Shown here: positions 47,582 through 58,130 of the stretch, one piece after another
Layout of the letters: each line of letters begins with the position of its first letter
Numbering within the stretch: position 1 is the first letter of the stretch
Assembly: GCA_026419785.1 (NCBI GenBank)
Contig: JAODTK010004331.1
Span: 62,001 to 126,000, forward strand
Origin: Sclerodactyla briareus
Lineage: Eukaryota > Echinodermata > Holothuroidea > Dendrochirotida > Sclerodactylidae
Length of the DNA: 64,000 bases
Direction: 5' to 3'
Notes under the pieces: model-generated
The model's input: the letters and a program-made list of their open reading frames with translations, nothing else
Database searches by the model: none
Told to the model about the DNA's origin: nothing
Position numbers and translations under genes: made by a program

Positions 47582-48329
47582 CTTTTCCGCGCACTAATTC
47601 CTTCCTCATCATGACTGATGGCTGTGGACATTCTTCTTCTCCTCGTTATCTTTGGTATCCACAACGTCGATTTGCAGCCGTTGTACGTTCTCGTCGTTCC
47701 TACGGAGATATCCGATCCGCTGGCTGATGGTTGGGATCCCACTCATCAGAGGAAGGTATTCAAGGAAGAGCTTCCTCGTGGGCGCATACTTCAGGAAGAA
47801 GACGCTGCTGTCTCCGAAAGCGATGTTGACGTTGATAATAGAGATCGGAATGGCCAAACAGGCCATTATGAAGTTGACGGTAAGGTAGGTGCCGAGGATC
47901 GGGGATTCGACGCTGGCGGTTGGTAAAATGTCTGCAATTAGCAGCTGAAAGACTGTCAGCCCGAGGACCATGGAAACCCCGAGAGAGATCCTCTCTCCGC
48001 TGTCTGGGGGAGATAGAAACGTCACGAAGGTCATCAGGCAGAGTACCGTGGATGGTATCCACAGTGTCTTTATGTAGTGGGCGGGAATCCTCTCTATGAA
48101 CAGACAGAAAACCGCGAGGCTGATGTTCCCTACAGGGATGAGGGACTGAAGTCGCTGTATGTAACTGACTAACGAGTGTTTGGTGAGGCTGACCAAGGAC
48201 CACTCACGACTTCCGATTTCAGATGCAGCCAGCGTATCAGCGGTGGACAAACGTAGTTTCTTCTCAATGAAGTTCTCCGGAATGAACTCAAGAGGGCATG
48301 CCTGCGTATCGAATGGGAAATAGCGGATG
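47582..48329 (-). CDS. Cys-loop (nicotinic-like) receptor unit B: Cys-loop end, M1-M3 and cytoplasmic loop
   Basis: This is the best preserved exon in the window. After acceptor CTGTCACCAG it reads IRYFPFDTQACPLEF, the second half of the Cys-loop, then the distal ligand domain. M1 is YIKTLWIPSTVLCLMTFVTF with its conserved Pro. M2 is PPDSGERISLGVSMVLGL, then TVFQLLIADILP. M3 is in TYLTVNFIMACLAIPISIIN, and a short basic cytoplasmic loop follows. The GER at the M2 start, Leu at 9' and Asp at 20' fit a cation-selective, excitatory pore. The loop C region (about residues 45-60) has no vicinal Cys pair, so this is not a classical ACh-binding alpha subunit. The frame is open from 48329 to 47612. 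TGA, TGA and TAG follow in frame before donor AAAG|GTAAGC. Intact subunits would continue into M4. Confidence 0.92.
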
Positions 48330-49521
48330 CTGGTGACAGAAAACAGAAAACTGATGAGTGAGACATCAAAAAATGCGTAAACTGTATTTCGACGACGTCT
48401 GCACTGTCTCAATTGGTGCAAGACTACATTAGCATCACCCAACGTTCATGTCGTTTCCATCAGCTCTAGTAGGATTGAGAGCAGAAGCCAATCAAATGCC
48501 TGAATTTGTCGCTACATCACGCACGGGTTCTGATCCCTAGACTCCTTTTCGGACGCATTGGTAAATTCCAATTGTTATAAATTGAATGCACTATGAATTG
48601 CTAGGACACGCAGATTGGAAGTCCTATACTAACGCGGCTCTATTATTAGCCTTGTCATCATCATACACTGATCTGTCTATATAATGTAATAAGTGATGTC
48701 TTTTAGGATGGGCGGTTTCTTTCTGGAAGGACACACTACTTGAATAAACTTTTTTGCAAAACATGTAAGTCTCGTATATACATATCTAACATTATATAAT
48801 TATTGCACAATGTCCAACAGGAACTCCTAAATTACACCTGAACAAGATCACATCCAACAAAACCGTGCGCAGCTGGAACCACTGACTTAATGTCAAAACC
48901 GCTCATCAACCATTGTTCACCCTGGTGAACCTATCGATAAAGCACCGTCGTTCTCCAATGATATTGGAAACAAAAATTGAGTACCGAAACTATGTTGGAG
49001 TGAACCGGATCAAACTACATAGCAGTTTCGCTCATTACTGGGCTGCTCTCGAGAAGTGGGTATGAATATCCCTTGACATTCTATACAAGCTTCCAGAACG
49101 TTTTTGTATTTAAAAAAAAAGTTTTATCCAGCCGTTAGTTCATGCCCTGATGCCCTCCTTTCCGCCACAAAGCAACTCATACTGTAGCAATCTATTGTAT
49201 TGACTGATATAAAACTCTAATTGAAATAAAATATGTTTGAAGCGATATATTGTCAATTTTTCGTTAATTTGTGGAATTGGTCCCTGTGGCGAAACGAATA
49301 CATTCGTTACGAACGGCCGGCCTTTAAAAAAATTCTCGGACTGATCTCTATTCTCTCCAAAATAGAGATGATTTGAGGGCTATTGTTTTGACTGTTCTTC
49401 TTGTAGTTGGGGTACAAAATGATGGCATTCATTTTCAATATCATGATGCTTATTCTCCCGAATATTTCAAAGGCTGAATGGAGCTTCATTCAAATTGTAT
49501 AGCATAATTCAGGTAACTCAC
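48330..49521. other. Intron of receptor unit B
   Basis: Bounded by donor GTGAGT (49521 downward) and acceptor CACCAG (48330), read on the - strand. The - strand ORF that continues upstream of 48329 is intron read-through. No exon recognised inside. Confidence 0.7.
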
Positions 49522-49580
49522 TGGATAGGGCATTGGGTCTCCAATACTAGTGGAGTCCCTAAAGAGGCGACACCATCTGA
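49522..49580 (-). CDS. Cys-loop receptor unit B, first half of Cys-loop exon
   Basis: A 59-base exon lies between acceptor ATTTTACAG and donor CA|GTGAGT. It reads SDGVASLGTPLVLETQCPI plus two bases. Joined to the next exon it gives CPIHIRYFPFDTQAC, that is Cys, 13 residues, Cys, which is exactly the disulphide loop defining the family. Phase is consistent on both sides. The same exon exists in decayed form in unit A at 26195-26250. Assignment is secure despite the short length, because phase, spacing and motif all agree. Confidence 0.9.
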
Positions 49581-50140
49581 CTGTAAAATAATAGAACCCC
49601 TTTCTGGTTTAGACGACAGGAGAGGCCATCATAGTTCAATCTGGTGAGACAGAAATGAAACATTGTCGTTGCTTAAGTGCAAAATTTCACTTCGGCAGTC
49701 TTATTTATATTATTAATTAGACTGCCTAATGTATTTTCCCCACAGTTCAACGTTCCTCCATATGAAGATCCTTGTTGTCCCAATTACAAAACGCTCGGTT
49801 TGGATTGTCAGTGCAGTGTTCTAGATCGACAAATAAGACGTATTGATCGTGGATGAACACAAGTGATAACTCACCTTCTCCTCTCGACAAGTGTTCAATT
49901 TATATCGAGACAAGGGTTCAACCAATCCCAACCTACTCCCGGGAATGCTACTTTCTCGGGAACTGGAGTAGCGAACCTTCAAGTTCAACGTGACTGCTTC
50001 ACATTCGACCGACGATACTGCAAATATCCCCTAACAAACCCCAATAACTCCAGAAAGACCACTTCATCACAGCGGAAGTGAAGACGAAGACCTCGCCCAT
50101 CGCAACTTTAAGTAGATGTCCCCCCGCCACTAAGAGAAAA
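49581..50140. other. Intron of receptor unit B
   Basis: No exon recognised. A ~45-base string near 49760-49805 (gatccttgttgtcccaattacaaaacgctcgg) resembles the hairpin element at 39.83 kb. An open frame on the - strand there (WDNKDLHMEER) has no splice support. Confidence 0.5.
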
Positions 50141-50149
50141 TCGTCTGGT

Positions 50150-50212
50150 GACTGCTGGAATTCGAACCCGGAATGTTTGCTTTCAAGAGTCACTGATCCA
50201 CTCTGCATTCTT
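50150..50212 (-). repeat. tRNA-derived SINE-like sequence, Ser-type
   Basis: The - strand has an A-box-like GTGGATCAGTGACTC, an anticodon-loop-like CTTGAAA, and a perfect B box CGGGTTCGAATTCC, with tRNA spacing. The 5' acceptor strand is not recognisable, so it is a SINE head or tRNA relic rather than a gene. It lies in a receptor unit B intron. Confidence 0.55.
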
Positions 50213-50579
50213 TGTGAACCTCAGAGTCTACATGAGACTATTTTCTGTTCCAACCTTTCCAGGAAAGCTACAAAAAACAGGTCCTATCTTTCTTCTCTCT
50301 CTCTCTCTTTACCCCCTCTACCTCCTCCCCCTCTCTCTCATTTGTGAAGGGCTACAGACATATTCGTTGAAGAAGTTGTGCCGTACGTATCTGCGTCATA
50401 TTTATCTCTTTTACGTAGTTGAAGACTGCCAGTCGAGCTCTCTCAGTGTTGTGTGATATATGAGGCCCAAATTAGTGATGTGGGAGCGAAATATTACGTT
50501 CTTTTTGTTTTTCTGTTTTGTTAGGGCATCTGTTACATAGGAGGCGTAATCGACTGATAACGTGTGATACGTTACTCAC

Positions 50580-50699
50580 GCCATTGACTGAAGACCATGT
50601 GTGTGTGCGCCCGAGACCAAATTCGCCGACGTGAATGTTGACAAACTCCACTCCCCCAAACTCTGAAGAATTCCACTGTAACGATAGTCTCTCCATTCC
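50580..50699 (-). CDS. Cys-loop receptor unit B, ligand-binding domain exon (loop D region)
   Basis: A 120-base exon lies between acceptor CCTATATAG and donor GGC|GTGAGT, in phase 0 at both ends. It reads MERLSLQWNSSEFGGVEFVN, then IHVGEFGLGRTHTWSSVNG. Nicotinic-type subunits have W.D..L.WN...(Y/F)GG followed by a strand and the W.PD loop A segment here. In this copy the loop A Trp-x-Pro-Asp is degenerate (GLGRTHTW), which is unusual. It precedes the first Cys-loop half at 49580. An exon coding the preceding strand is expected between 50.7 and 52.55 kb but was not found. Confidence 0.8.
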
Positions 50700-50862
50700 C
50701 TATATAGGTTCGATTCAAGAAAGGCGAAATATTCACACTAGTGTCGTTAGAATGAGTAATGGTTAGCTGAATGACCAGCTGATTGGAGTCATTAAACAGC
50801 TAGAAGGTACCGTAGAAGCTCGCATGGGATATGAATAAAGAATATGGGTATGGTATGACGCA

Positions 50863-51075
50863 GTGATTGTAACTCGTTGCTGGCTGGTCATCCTGCAACT
50901 AAACTTGAACCCATTCAGGTTTGGGATAACTACGTACATTACTTCATGTTGTCTCAAGCACACACACGTCCCGGTCTTGCTGAAATCTCTGCACTGGCTC
51001 CATGCCGGTTCCCGAATCAAGTTCGTCTCATTTCCGCACAATCCCTAAAAGGACACTCTCTATGTTGAAGAGTAA
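50863..51075 (+). mobile_element. LINE RT C-terminal fragment
   Basis: The + strand contains HVPVLLKSLHWLHAGSRIKF, matching the ..pvL..LHWLPV..RI.fK block near the end of many LINE reverse transcriptases. It continues with a short remnant ending around 51068. It is inserted in an intron of receptor unit B in the opposite orientation to the gene. Confidence 0.65.
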
Positions 51076-52556
51076 TTTTTTACCCTTTTATAACATCTAA
51101 AAAAAATCCCATGTTAGTGACCATTTGCAGCTTTGCAGCTTACATTATCACTTGCAACGTCTGTAATTGATTTGCTGTTTCTTTACTGTTTCCCACCCAA
51201 CAATTCACTTCCTCATTTTGTTCCCCATCTGCAGCCTTAACTTGGTATTACGTTGGTTTTAGGAGCCAGGAGGCACATATGTCAGAGGTTCCCATGCCGT
51301 AACGGTACTGCAAACGTAACGAAGAAATTATAGCTTATCTTTCAAGTTGGGTCGTCACACCGATCAGAACTGTTCTTGGACAATAGTTCACGTGTTGAAT
51401 AGTAAAGGACAATTGAAAGAGGTTTGCCAGTAGAGGCATGTATGCACCCCCGCCTATAATTATCACGAAAAGTTCACCTAGCAATGGGTTTAGTACTAAC
51501 ACCTACTCCATTGCGCCATACCGCTCCCTCGTGCAACCCCATCCCCCACACTGTAAGGCGTCCTTACAGTTTCTCCACGCTGCAGTAACTAAGATTTGAT
51601 CTCGCTCGTTCTGTCGAAAAGAAAAGATGACGAAGTGCAATTGAAGATGCTATAAAAGATGTATGGCATTCTTTCGAAAATTTCCCGCGGAATCAGGAAA
51701 CCGTGTGCAATATGGGGAACAGCTGTCTAAACTCAGCTCCGGTCATCTGCTTGGCTGACGCGACATGGACAATTTACTTTAATATCATATATGTTCAGGG
51801 TATTCTCGATGACCGCTGGCCTATCGAGTCACACATCAAAAAGATTGTAAAACAGATTTAGTGAGATCGACAAAAGTTGTAGGCTTCTGTGAATCTTGCG
51901 ATCTTGCCATATGGTAGTCTGCATAAGTATCCTTTAGCTAACTTCAACTTGAACTCTGTTGAAAGACTTATATTTGCTACCTGATTCTTACTACATTTAT
52001 TGTAGAATTTTATTCTGTTCATAATGCTCCTATTAATAGGGGTATCGATTATAATTTTTTGCGATGCATGTGAAGCCAATTGGTATCACTAATAGCGGCA
52101 AGAGTTCAGTGTCAACAAGCGTAAGTTTTATCCGACAGCATTCGTAAAAGTAACTCTTTCACACCTTTTGAAATAGAAAAAAACCCCTAAACAATTATAT
52201 TGTTCATGAAACAGGTGTGGACACTTGTTTATACAAAGGACCTGATTGACATTTGTATAATGATAGCACACACATAGGGCGATCACCCGGAAGTATTCGA
52301 TTCTATTTCGATTCGAATAACAGACGAGAAGAGAGGTAGGGGTATATTCTATATAACAATTTAAACCCCGATGTCATTCACGGGATATTTCGTGGCCAGT
52401 TGACACAGATGAATACCACCATTATGGAAATATACCAGGTCCAAGCCAGCGGAATGTTTGATGGAACGCCTCTTCCTTTTCAGTAACCCCAAACACCCAG
52501 CAGCACAATTGAATCATTTTGAGCCTGACAAACTCATCTGACAGGATGTGACCTAC
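51076..52556. other. Intron of receptor unit B
   Basis: Apart from the LINE fragment at its left, nothing is assigned. The expected small exon between the N-terminal exon and the loop D exon should lie here or just below, but I could not identify it. Confidence 0.5.
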
Positions 52557-52711
52557 CAAGTCCAGCATGGCGTAGATGGAGAACGCCATCACTATCTCGA
52601 CAGTGTCATCATCATCGAGGGCAGGTCTGGCCGTGACCGAATAGTTAGGGTGATTGAGAACGTAGTCCTTTATCCTGGTCTCAGTGTTCTTGGCGTACCT
52701 CCCGTCTGCGC
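52557..52711 (-). CDS. Cys-loop receptor unit B, N-terminal ligand-domain exon
   Basis: A 155-base exon lies between acceptor CTGTTCAG and donor TTG|GTAGGT. It is open throughout: ADGRYAKNTETRIKDYVLNH, PNYSVTARPALDDDDTVEIV and MAFSIYAMLDL. It corresponds to the N-terminal helix and first beta strands of the extracellular domain, where nicotinic subunits read L...Y....RPV......V.V...L.L...(I/L)D. It enters in phase 1 and leaves in phase 0. NYS is a possible glycosylation site. The damaged unit A equivalent is at 32024-32177. Confidence 0.88.
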
Positions 52712-54665
52712 CTGAACAGGATTTGGGAGAGGATTGAGGTCAGATACAAAGATGTCGAATACAAAAGAGGCAACGCTTTTGAAGGGCGGTCATAGGCCTT
52801 TTCCTTCTGTTCATGAGTGCACATGACGTCAGTCGAGGATGGGCCTATGATGTTGGGGCGTTCGTGACGTTCGGGTGGCTTGAAATCGCTACGGAAAGGT
52901 GAACTTCCAACACTTGGAATTTTTTTTTTTTCATCATTCAACGAATAAATTATCAAGACCATTGCAGAAAAAACATTGTTATCATTTCATAGAACACCAA
53001 CCGACGAGTTTTTAATGGGGGGGCATTTGACGGGAAATTTACAGCCTAATAATTTTCGTGTATAGATATAACAGCAAACAGTATGACCGATGTTACCTTT
53101 GCAAACGTTTCAACCAATCAGATTTTATTTCCTAATACATAGGCCAAGTTCGGTGCATTTATTATGTTTGGTTATCCCGTGAACCAATACCGTCCGTTTC
53201 CACTTTCCGGAAAAATGTTTTTTAAGGTTACAATATGTACTCACACTGATTTCAGAGCACAGCATGTGAAGGCTGTGTTAGGAATACAAATGGTGCCAAT
53301 GTATCAGCATGTGTCTATATGAGAAGTATGTCCAGATAGGAACAAAGGCTTTCCCGAGAAAACCCAAGTAACTCCAAATGGAATCTTCCAATTTTCCCCC
53401 TGTCAATGTCATGCAGAAAATTCCGACGAAATGGCATTCGTTTTTTTTCGGCATTTCCAAATTTCAGAACATTGGCTGATGAGGACAGCACATAAGGTCA
53501 AACATGATATTGCTTGTTGATTACAGTCCCCCCCCCCCCACTTCGAAGTTGCTCATGTGCTTGTCTGGCTGAACTGAAGAGTCGGATTCTTCCGGTTCAG
53601 ACAAGCCGTATAATTTAAAACGCTAAATCATCCCTGTTTATTTGACTCTCTGCAACGAATTATGAAAAACATATTTCAATATCCGTAATTGCTGGTTGAG
53701 AGTTCAAGCAATAACGATGTTTTTCATTCTCATCACTCTAATAAATAGGCAATCGATACAATTCCTCTTAGGTTGTATAGTGGGAGAAAAATTCAGGGGT
53801 ACGAGATGACAAACACATCAAATCAGATGAATGAACATTACAATTAAAATCAATACCGTAATACGGTGTTGTTCACCGTTTTCACGGAAAAATAATGTTT
53901 GACAGATTGCAACAATTGGGGAAGGCAATATGGACGATGGTCCGTGGTAGCAAGTTCGTTCTTACAAACCGATGAGTCGGCAAAATAATACAGATTTGTC
54001 TCACCAACATGGAAGCATTAGATGACTAGAATTGATGCAGCACTCTAGATGAGTGTTTTAGTGACCATTCTATCATTTGTGTCGCAGTCCTATTCAACCT
54101 ATTTCAATAAAGTACAATGGAGTTGTTTGTTAATGCCCGCGCGTTGATTAAGATTTTTTCAAGGCCTCAAATGAGTCGGCTAACGTACAAAGAGCGTGTG
54201 AGTGTTGACGCAAAGTTGTTAATTTGGCAAATTTGAACCTATCGTAGGGAAAACAAACAACCATTCTCTCGCTGTATATATCGAAACACCTCCAGCAATC
54301 TATGGCGTTTGGATTTGGAATTTCAGTCGCTTTATTGCAATGGATATTAAAGAAACCAGCTACGCCGCTTCTCTCCATGATGTCGGGTACAGAGTAGGTC
54401 TGCAAAATATCGCATATCTAACATATATATCTCGTAATGAGTTGAGGATGTTGTCCATAACATTCGCTAGGCAGCTTGTCAAGCGCTACGTCTCAGGGGT
54501 GCGAAGGCACTGATTATTTTTCGCATTCTTGTTTATACCGTGACTTCAAATTGTTACACTGAGCGGGAAAGTGGAGAAGTAATAGAACATAAGGCAAAAG
54601 TAAAATGACATAATCTGAAGAAAGTAATATCTGTGCAGTCGTATCATGTTGCTTGCTTAATAATT
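52712..54665. other. Region upstream of the unit B N-terminal exon
   Basis: Probably intron 1 of unit B. A C run is at 53528 and T runs near 52921 and 53440. A - strand ORF at 54148-54405 has several Cys but no recognised family. Confidence 0.35.
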
Positions 54666-54669
54666 GCTA

Positions 54670-54930
54670 TTTAACCTCTAAATCATATTGAGTTGTGGGG
54701 GGAAGCTTTGGGCGAACAGGCAGGTGTTCAGCATATATAAATAACACATTTATTGCAATTTCAACCTCTAAAGCATATTGAATTTGTCGGGGGGAAAGCT
54801 TTGGGCGAACTTCAGCGTGTTCGCATATATAAATAACACATTTATGCAATCAACCTCCTAAATCATCATTTGAATTGTGGGAAAGCTTTGGGCGAACTTC
54901 AGCGTGTCTTCGCATATATGAAATAACATA
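54670..54930 (+). repeat. Tandem repeat, ~90-bp unit, three copies
   Basis: The unit starting 'ct.taaa.catattgaatt.gtgggggaaagctttgggcgaac' and ending 'gcatatataaataacacattta' occurs at about 54676, 54765 and 54855, with small indels. The - strand ORF over it is an artefact of the repeat. Confidence 0.92.
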
Positions 54931-56415
54931 TTCGGAAACTGAAACTACGATTTTTTCTCGAAATAAAATGGATTATTCTCAGCTAGGCAACAAAAATTGC
55001 TCTCCACACTTAGGGAAATATATAAAGGAGATGTAGGATCATTAAGGAAGATAACTATGTGATCCTTCACGATAAATGATACGCTAAAAACAACCATACA
55101 CGAAGGAGATAATCGAACACGGTGGGAAACAGTTTTTCTTCTTCAGTTAACGCTCCAAAGTGACGACAGGATTAAGAATTTGATTGAATTTGAAATCATT
55201 GTTTAACACACATTAGTTTCTGAAGTTGTCTCTGTTGAACAACGCGAATTTACGCAGATCTGTTGAATAAGAGTCACACCGAATACTCCTTCTCGATAAA
55301 ATGAAAAACCATACATTGTTTTCCATACCACAAAAAGCATACCTAGACAGTGCTTTCCAAGGTCTAAAATGCGGTCATACGATATAATAGCCCATGTTGA
55401 GACATTTGGAATTATGTGGGCTCAGTTTATGTTGATTCAGTATGACTTCTGGCAAAATGTTTAAAATGTGATTATCCCGGCCAACCACTTTCCCCAAATA
55501 GGTCAATATGTGGTGTCAACACCAGATAGAGAGGCACTGGGGGATGAAGAGAGAGTTTTTATAGACTCAAACCCCAACCCATTTCTGCCTGGGAGACAGG
55601 GGGAATGCCCTCACTTTTTGACCTCAATAGCGAACAATTGCACAAATGTTGATGCCGTCCCCCATTTCAGAAGCTTCCTTGCTTTCTCTCCTCCCAACTC
55701 ACTACCCTCTCACTGCTTCTACACACACACAGTTATCCCCCTCATGAGGGCTTTGCTATGAATCACAGTAATATACCCCAATAGCCAGTCCTGCTGTCAA
55801 GAATGTACATTCTGGAAGTGTGCTTTTTGAGGCATATAGAGAAGTGGTTAACTTAAAGTAAGCAATCAGATTAATTCAGTAGACTGAGGGCACACAGAGA
55901 ATAATTGGATACACACTCTCAGTCCTCTGGCAATGTCAGTGCCAGAGGTACCCCATTTCCACACGAAAGTCTGACAGGCAGTCAAAGGTTTATATGTGTT
56001 TACTCACAGTCGCACACACACCAAACTTGAGAGATTAAATCCTTTGGGGATTGGGCGGTCCAAGGTGAACCAGCCAAACTGAAGGCTGATTATAGTATAC
56101 CCCACACACAAGGCAGGCAGTGGTTGAAGAGGTTTGTGGCCCAAGACATAGGTGTCTAGTTGAATTCAGGACATTTCCTGGTTGTGCATTCTGCGTAATA
56201 AACTAGATGAATGGGAAATTTGAAGTTAATATCACCAGTTTTCAATTAATGTCAAAGCAAACACACTTGGCATTCCTCCCTCGAGGAAATATAATATAGG
56301 GCCTATGAAAAAATGTGCAGTTTGTTCCCCCCCCCTCGCACCTCCCATTGATATCCAGGTACAATCCCAATTTTGTACCTCTTCGAGACAAGGCTATGGG
56401 ATTGAATGTAAAATA
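54931..56415. other. No gene recognised
   Basis: Unassigned sequence. The + strand ORF at 55468-55761 has no family features. Confidence 0.35.
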
Positions 56416-56419
56416 TAAC

Positions 56420-57235
56420 AACTGAATGAGAGGAAGTATACCGCAAGGAGGCCGATCGCCTTGCAATTAGAATTTGTCAATAAATGCAGTGTGTGATGAT
56501 GGAGGCTTTCAAATAGGGCCTTACATTATTCAATTTTCATCAGCTGTCTATGAAACTTGGGGGGGGGCGGGGGTGCATGCAAGACCGAAATTACCACCCA
56601 CACCCGTAGCAACACCACTATGATCAGGAGGTCATACAGGCTGGGTCACTGGTGTTAGGTCCAATGTCAAACATTTAAGGAATAATAATAAAATGGACAA
56701 TCCAGAATTGTACTGTCTTCACTGGGGGAACTATTGTATTGGGACGGGGGAGGGGGAGTGGAAGCAACCCAGATTTTATAAGCGGAGATTTTATAAGGGG
56801 GAAATAACACTTGGTGGTCATAAGTATAACACTAAATGAGAGGAAGTACGGTCATACGCAAGAAGAGGCGCGTTTCGGCCTATTGAATTGGGAAGCAGGA
56901 ATTTGTCAATTAATGGAGTGATGCAGGTTTCAAAATAGGGTACATTTTTCAATTCATTAGCGCCTATTATGAAAACCGGGGGGGGGGGGGGGGTTCGTGC
57001 AAGACCAAAATCGCTACCCCACCTGAGCATCACCCACTACTGATAGGAGGTCCTATAGGCTGATCACTTGTGCTAGTCCAATAATCAAATATATCAGGAA
57101 TATAATAAAATGAAAATTGAAGAATTTGTTAATTCTTCCACTGGGGGGAATCTGTGGTGCTAGTCCTACTCAAACATATCGGAATAACAATAAAATGACA
57201 ATTCAAGATTTTTGTACTTCATGGGGGGAAATATG
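56420..57235 (+). repeat. Tandem repeat, ~412-bp unit, two copies plus a partial third
   Basis: 'aatgagaggaagta' at about 56423 and 56835 begins two long copies that share 'aggaatttgtcaat.aatg.agtg', a G tract (56562; 56981), 'tgcaagacc.aaat', 'gatca/taggaggtc.tataggctg' and 'aataataaaatg'. A third partial copy of the end part lies at 57150-57235. The G tracts differ in length between copies. Confidence 0.88.
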
Positions 57236-57239
57236 GGTT

Positions 57240-58010
57240 TGGTTGGCATTTATGCTTGTTCTCATCTGTACATGAATCGGTGCAGAGATATAAGGATTGT
57301 CATATGGTGGCCTGGAATGACTTTGACCTGATACCAAAAACATAGGGTCATCTTCATTGTGTACAATCCACACACTGATTTGAACTTAACATATACTTGC
57401 ATGCATTAGATATCATGCTGACGAGCAGATGTCAAATGCCAAATGTATATCCACCATCTCAGTGTTTTAGCTGTCTTGACCTTCCACATTCATTGAGATA
57501 CATTGTGATTAGAGTATCGTAGTTGGTAGTGTCATTGACTTTTTTTGTTTTGTCTGGCATCACAAAAAGAGCATGCAAAATCACCAGTTCAAAAGTTCAA
57601 CTGGGTCAAAATGTCAAAATGTCAAAAAAATGAGTTCAAAGTCGGTCACCCAGATTTATTCCCCCAGACGAAACAACTTTCCTTACGACGACAGTCCTCC
57701 CGAAATGTTTCGATGCCGTGATATTGACTATTTCCTATGCCGTGACCTGAATGACCTTGACCTGACACTAAAAACAACAGGGTTTCATCATCCTCACCAT
57801 GCATTTTACCCACATCCCAATTTGAACTGATAATCCACGTTCGTCAGATATTCGTGCTGAACAAGCTTCTGAACTTTCGTGACCTAAATGAACTTGAAAC
57901 GCGCACTTCCAAAACAAGGGGGTCATCCTCCCCATATGTGCAACCCACATAATTAATTGACCTTGATAGATCCATTTTTGCGTACGTTAGATATCGTCTG
58001 TGACAAGGGG
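57240..58010 (+). repeat. Diverged tandem repeat, TGACCT-rich
   Basis: Related blocks of about 140-160 bases recur near 57300, 57740 and 57880. Each has 'gtgacctgaatgacttgacctgacac.aaaaaca..gggtcatc.tc' followed by 'ca.ccaca..ttgaact' and 'cgtt.gatatcgt'. The block at 57595-57640 adds a short 'aaaatgtc' repeat. The + strand ORF (57573-57830) is an effect of the repeat. Confidence 0.65.
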
Positions 58011-58017
58011 TGTCACA

Positions 58018-58130
58018 CTACACACATACACACACACACACAACACACACCAACACTCACCACAACACGTCACAACCACACCCTAACCACAAACCACACC
58101 CACACATAGACAAACAACACAACACACACG
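58018..58130 (+). repeat. Degenerate (CA)n-rich simple repeat
   Basis: Long run of ACAC/CCACA words interrupted by T, G and AA. It gives a HTHTHT-type ORF start that is not meaningful. Confidence 0.9.

Noticed and set aside
47618-48203. Long ORFs (up to 147 codons) on other frames and the opposite strand
   Set aside because: They lie entirely across the receptor unit B M1-M3 exon and are shadow frames; only the - strand frame with FPFD, M1, M2 and M3 makes sense.
48330-48442. Upstream extension of the receptor ORF beyond FPFD, with a Ser where the first Cys-loop Cys should be
   Set aside because: The stretch ends in a polypyrimidine tract and CAG acceptor, so it is intron. The true first Cys is in the separate 49522-49580 exon.
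49741-49880. 'WDNKDLHMEER' frame as a receptor exon (loop D)
   Set aside because: No splice sites fit, the frame soon stops, no equivalent exists in unit A, and the true loop D exon is at 50580-50699. The string resembles a short repeat at 39.8 kb.
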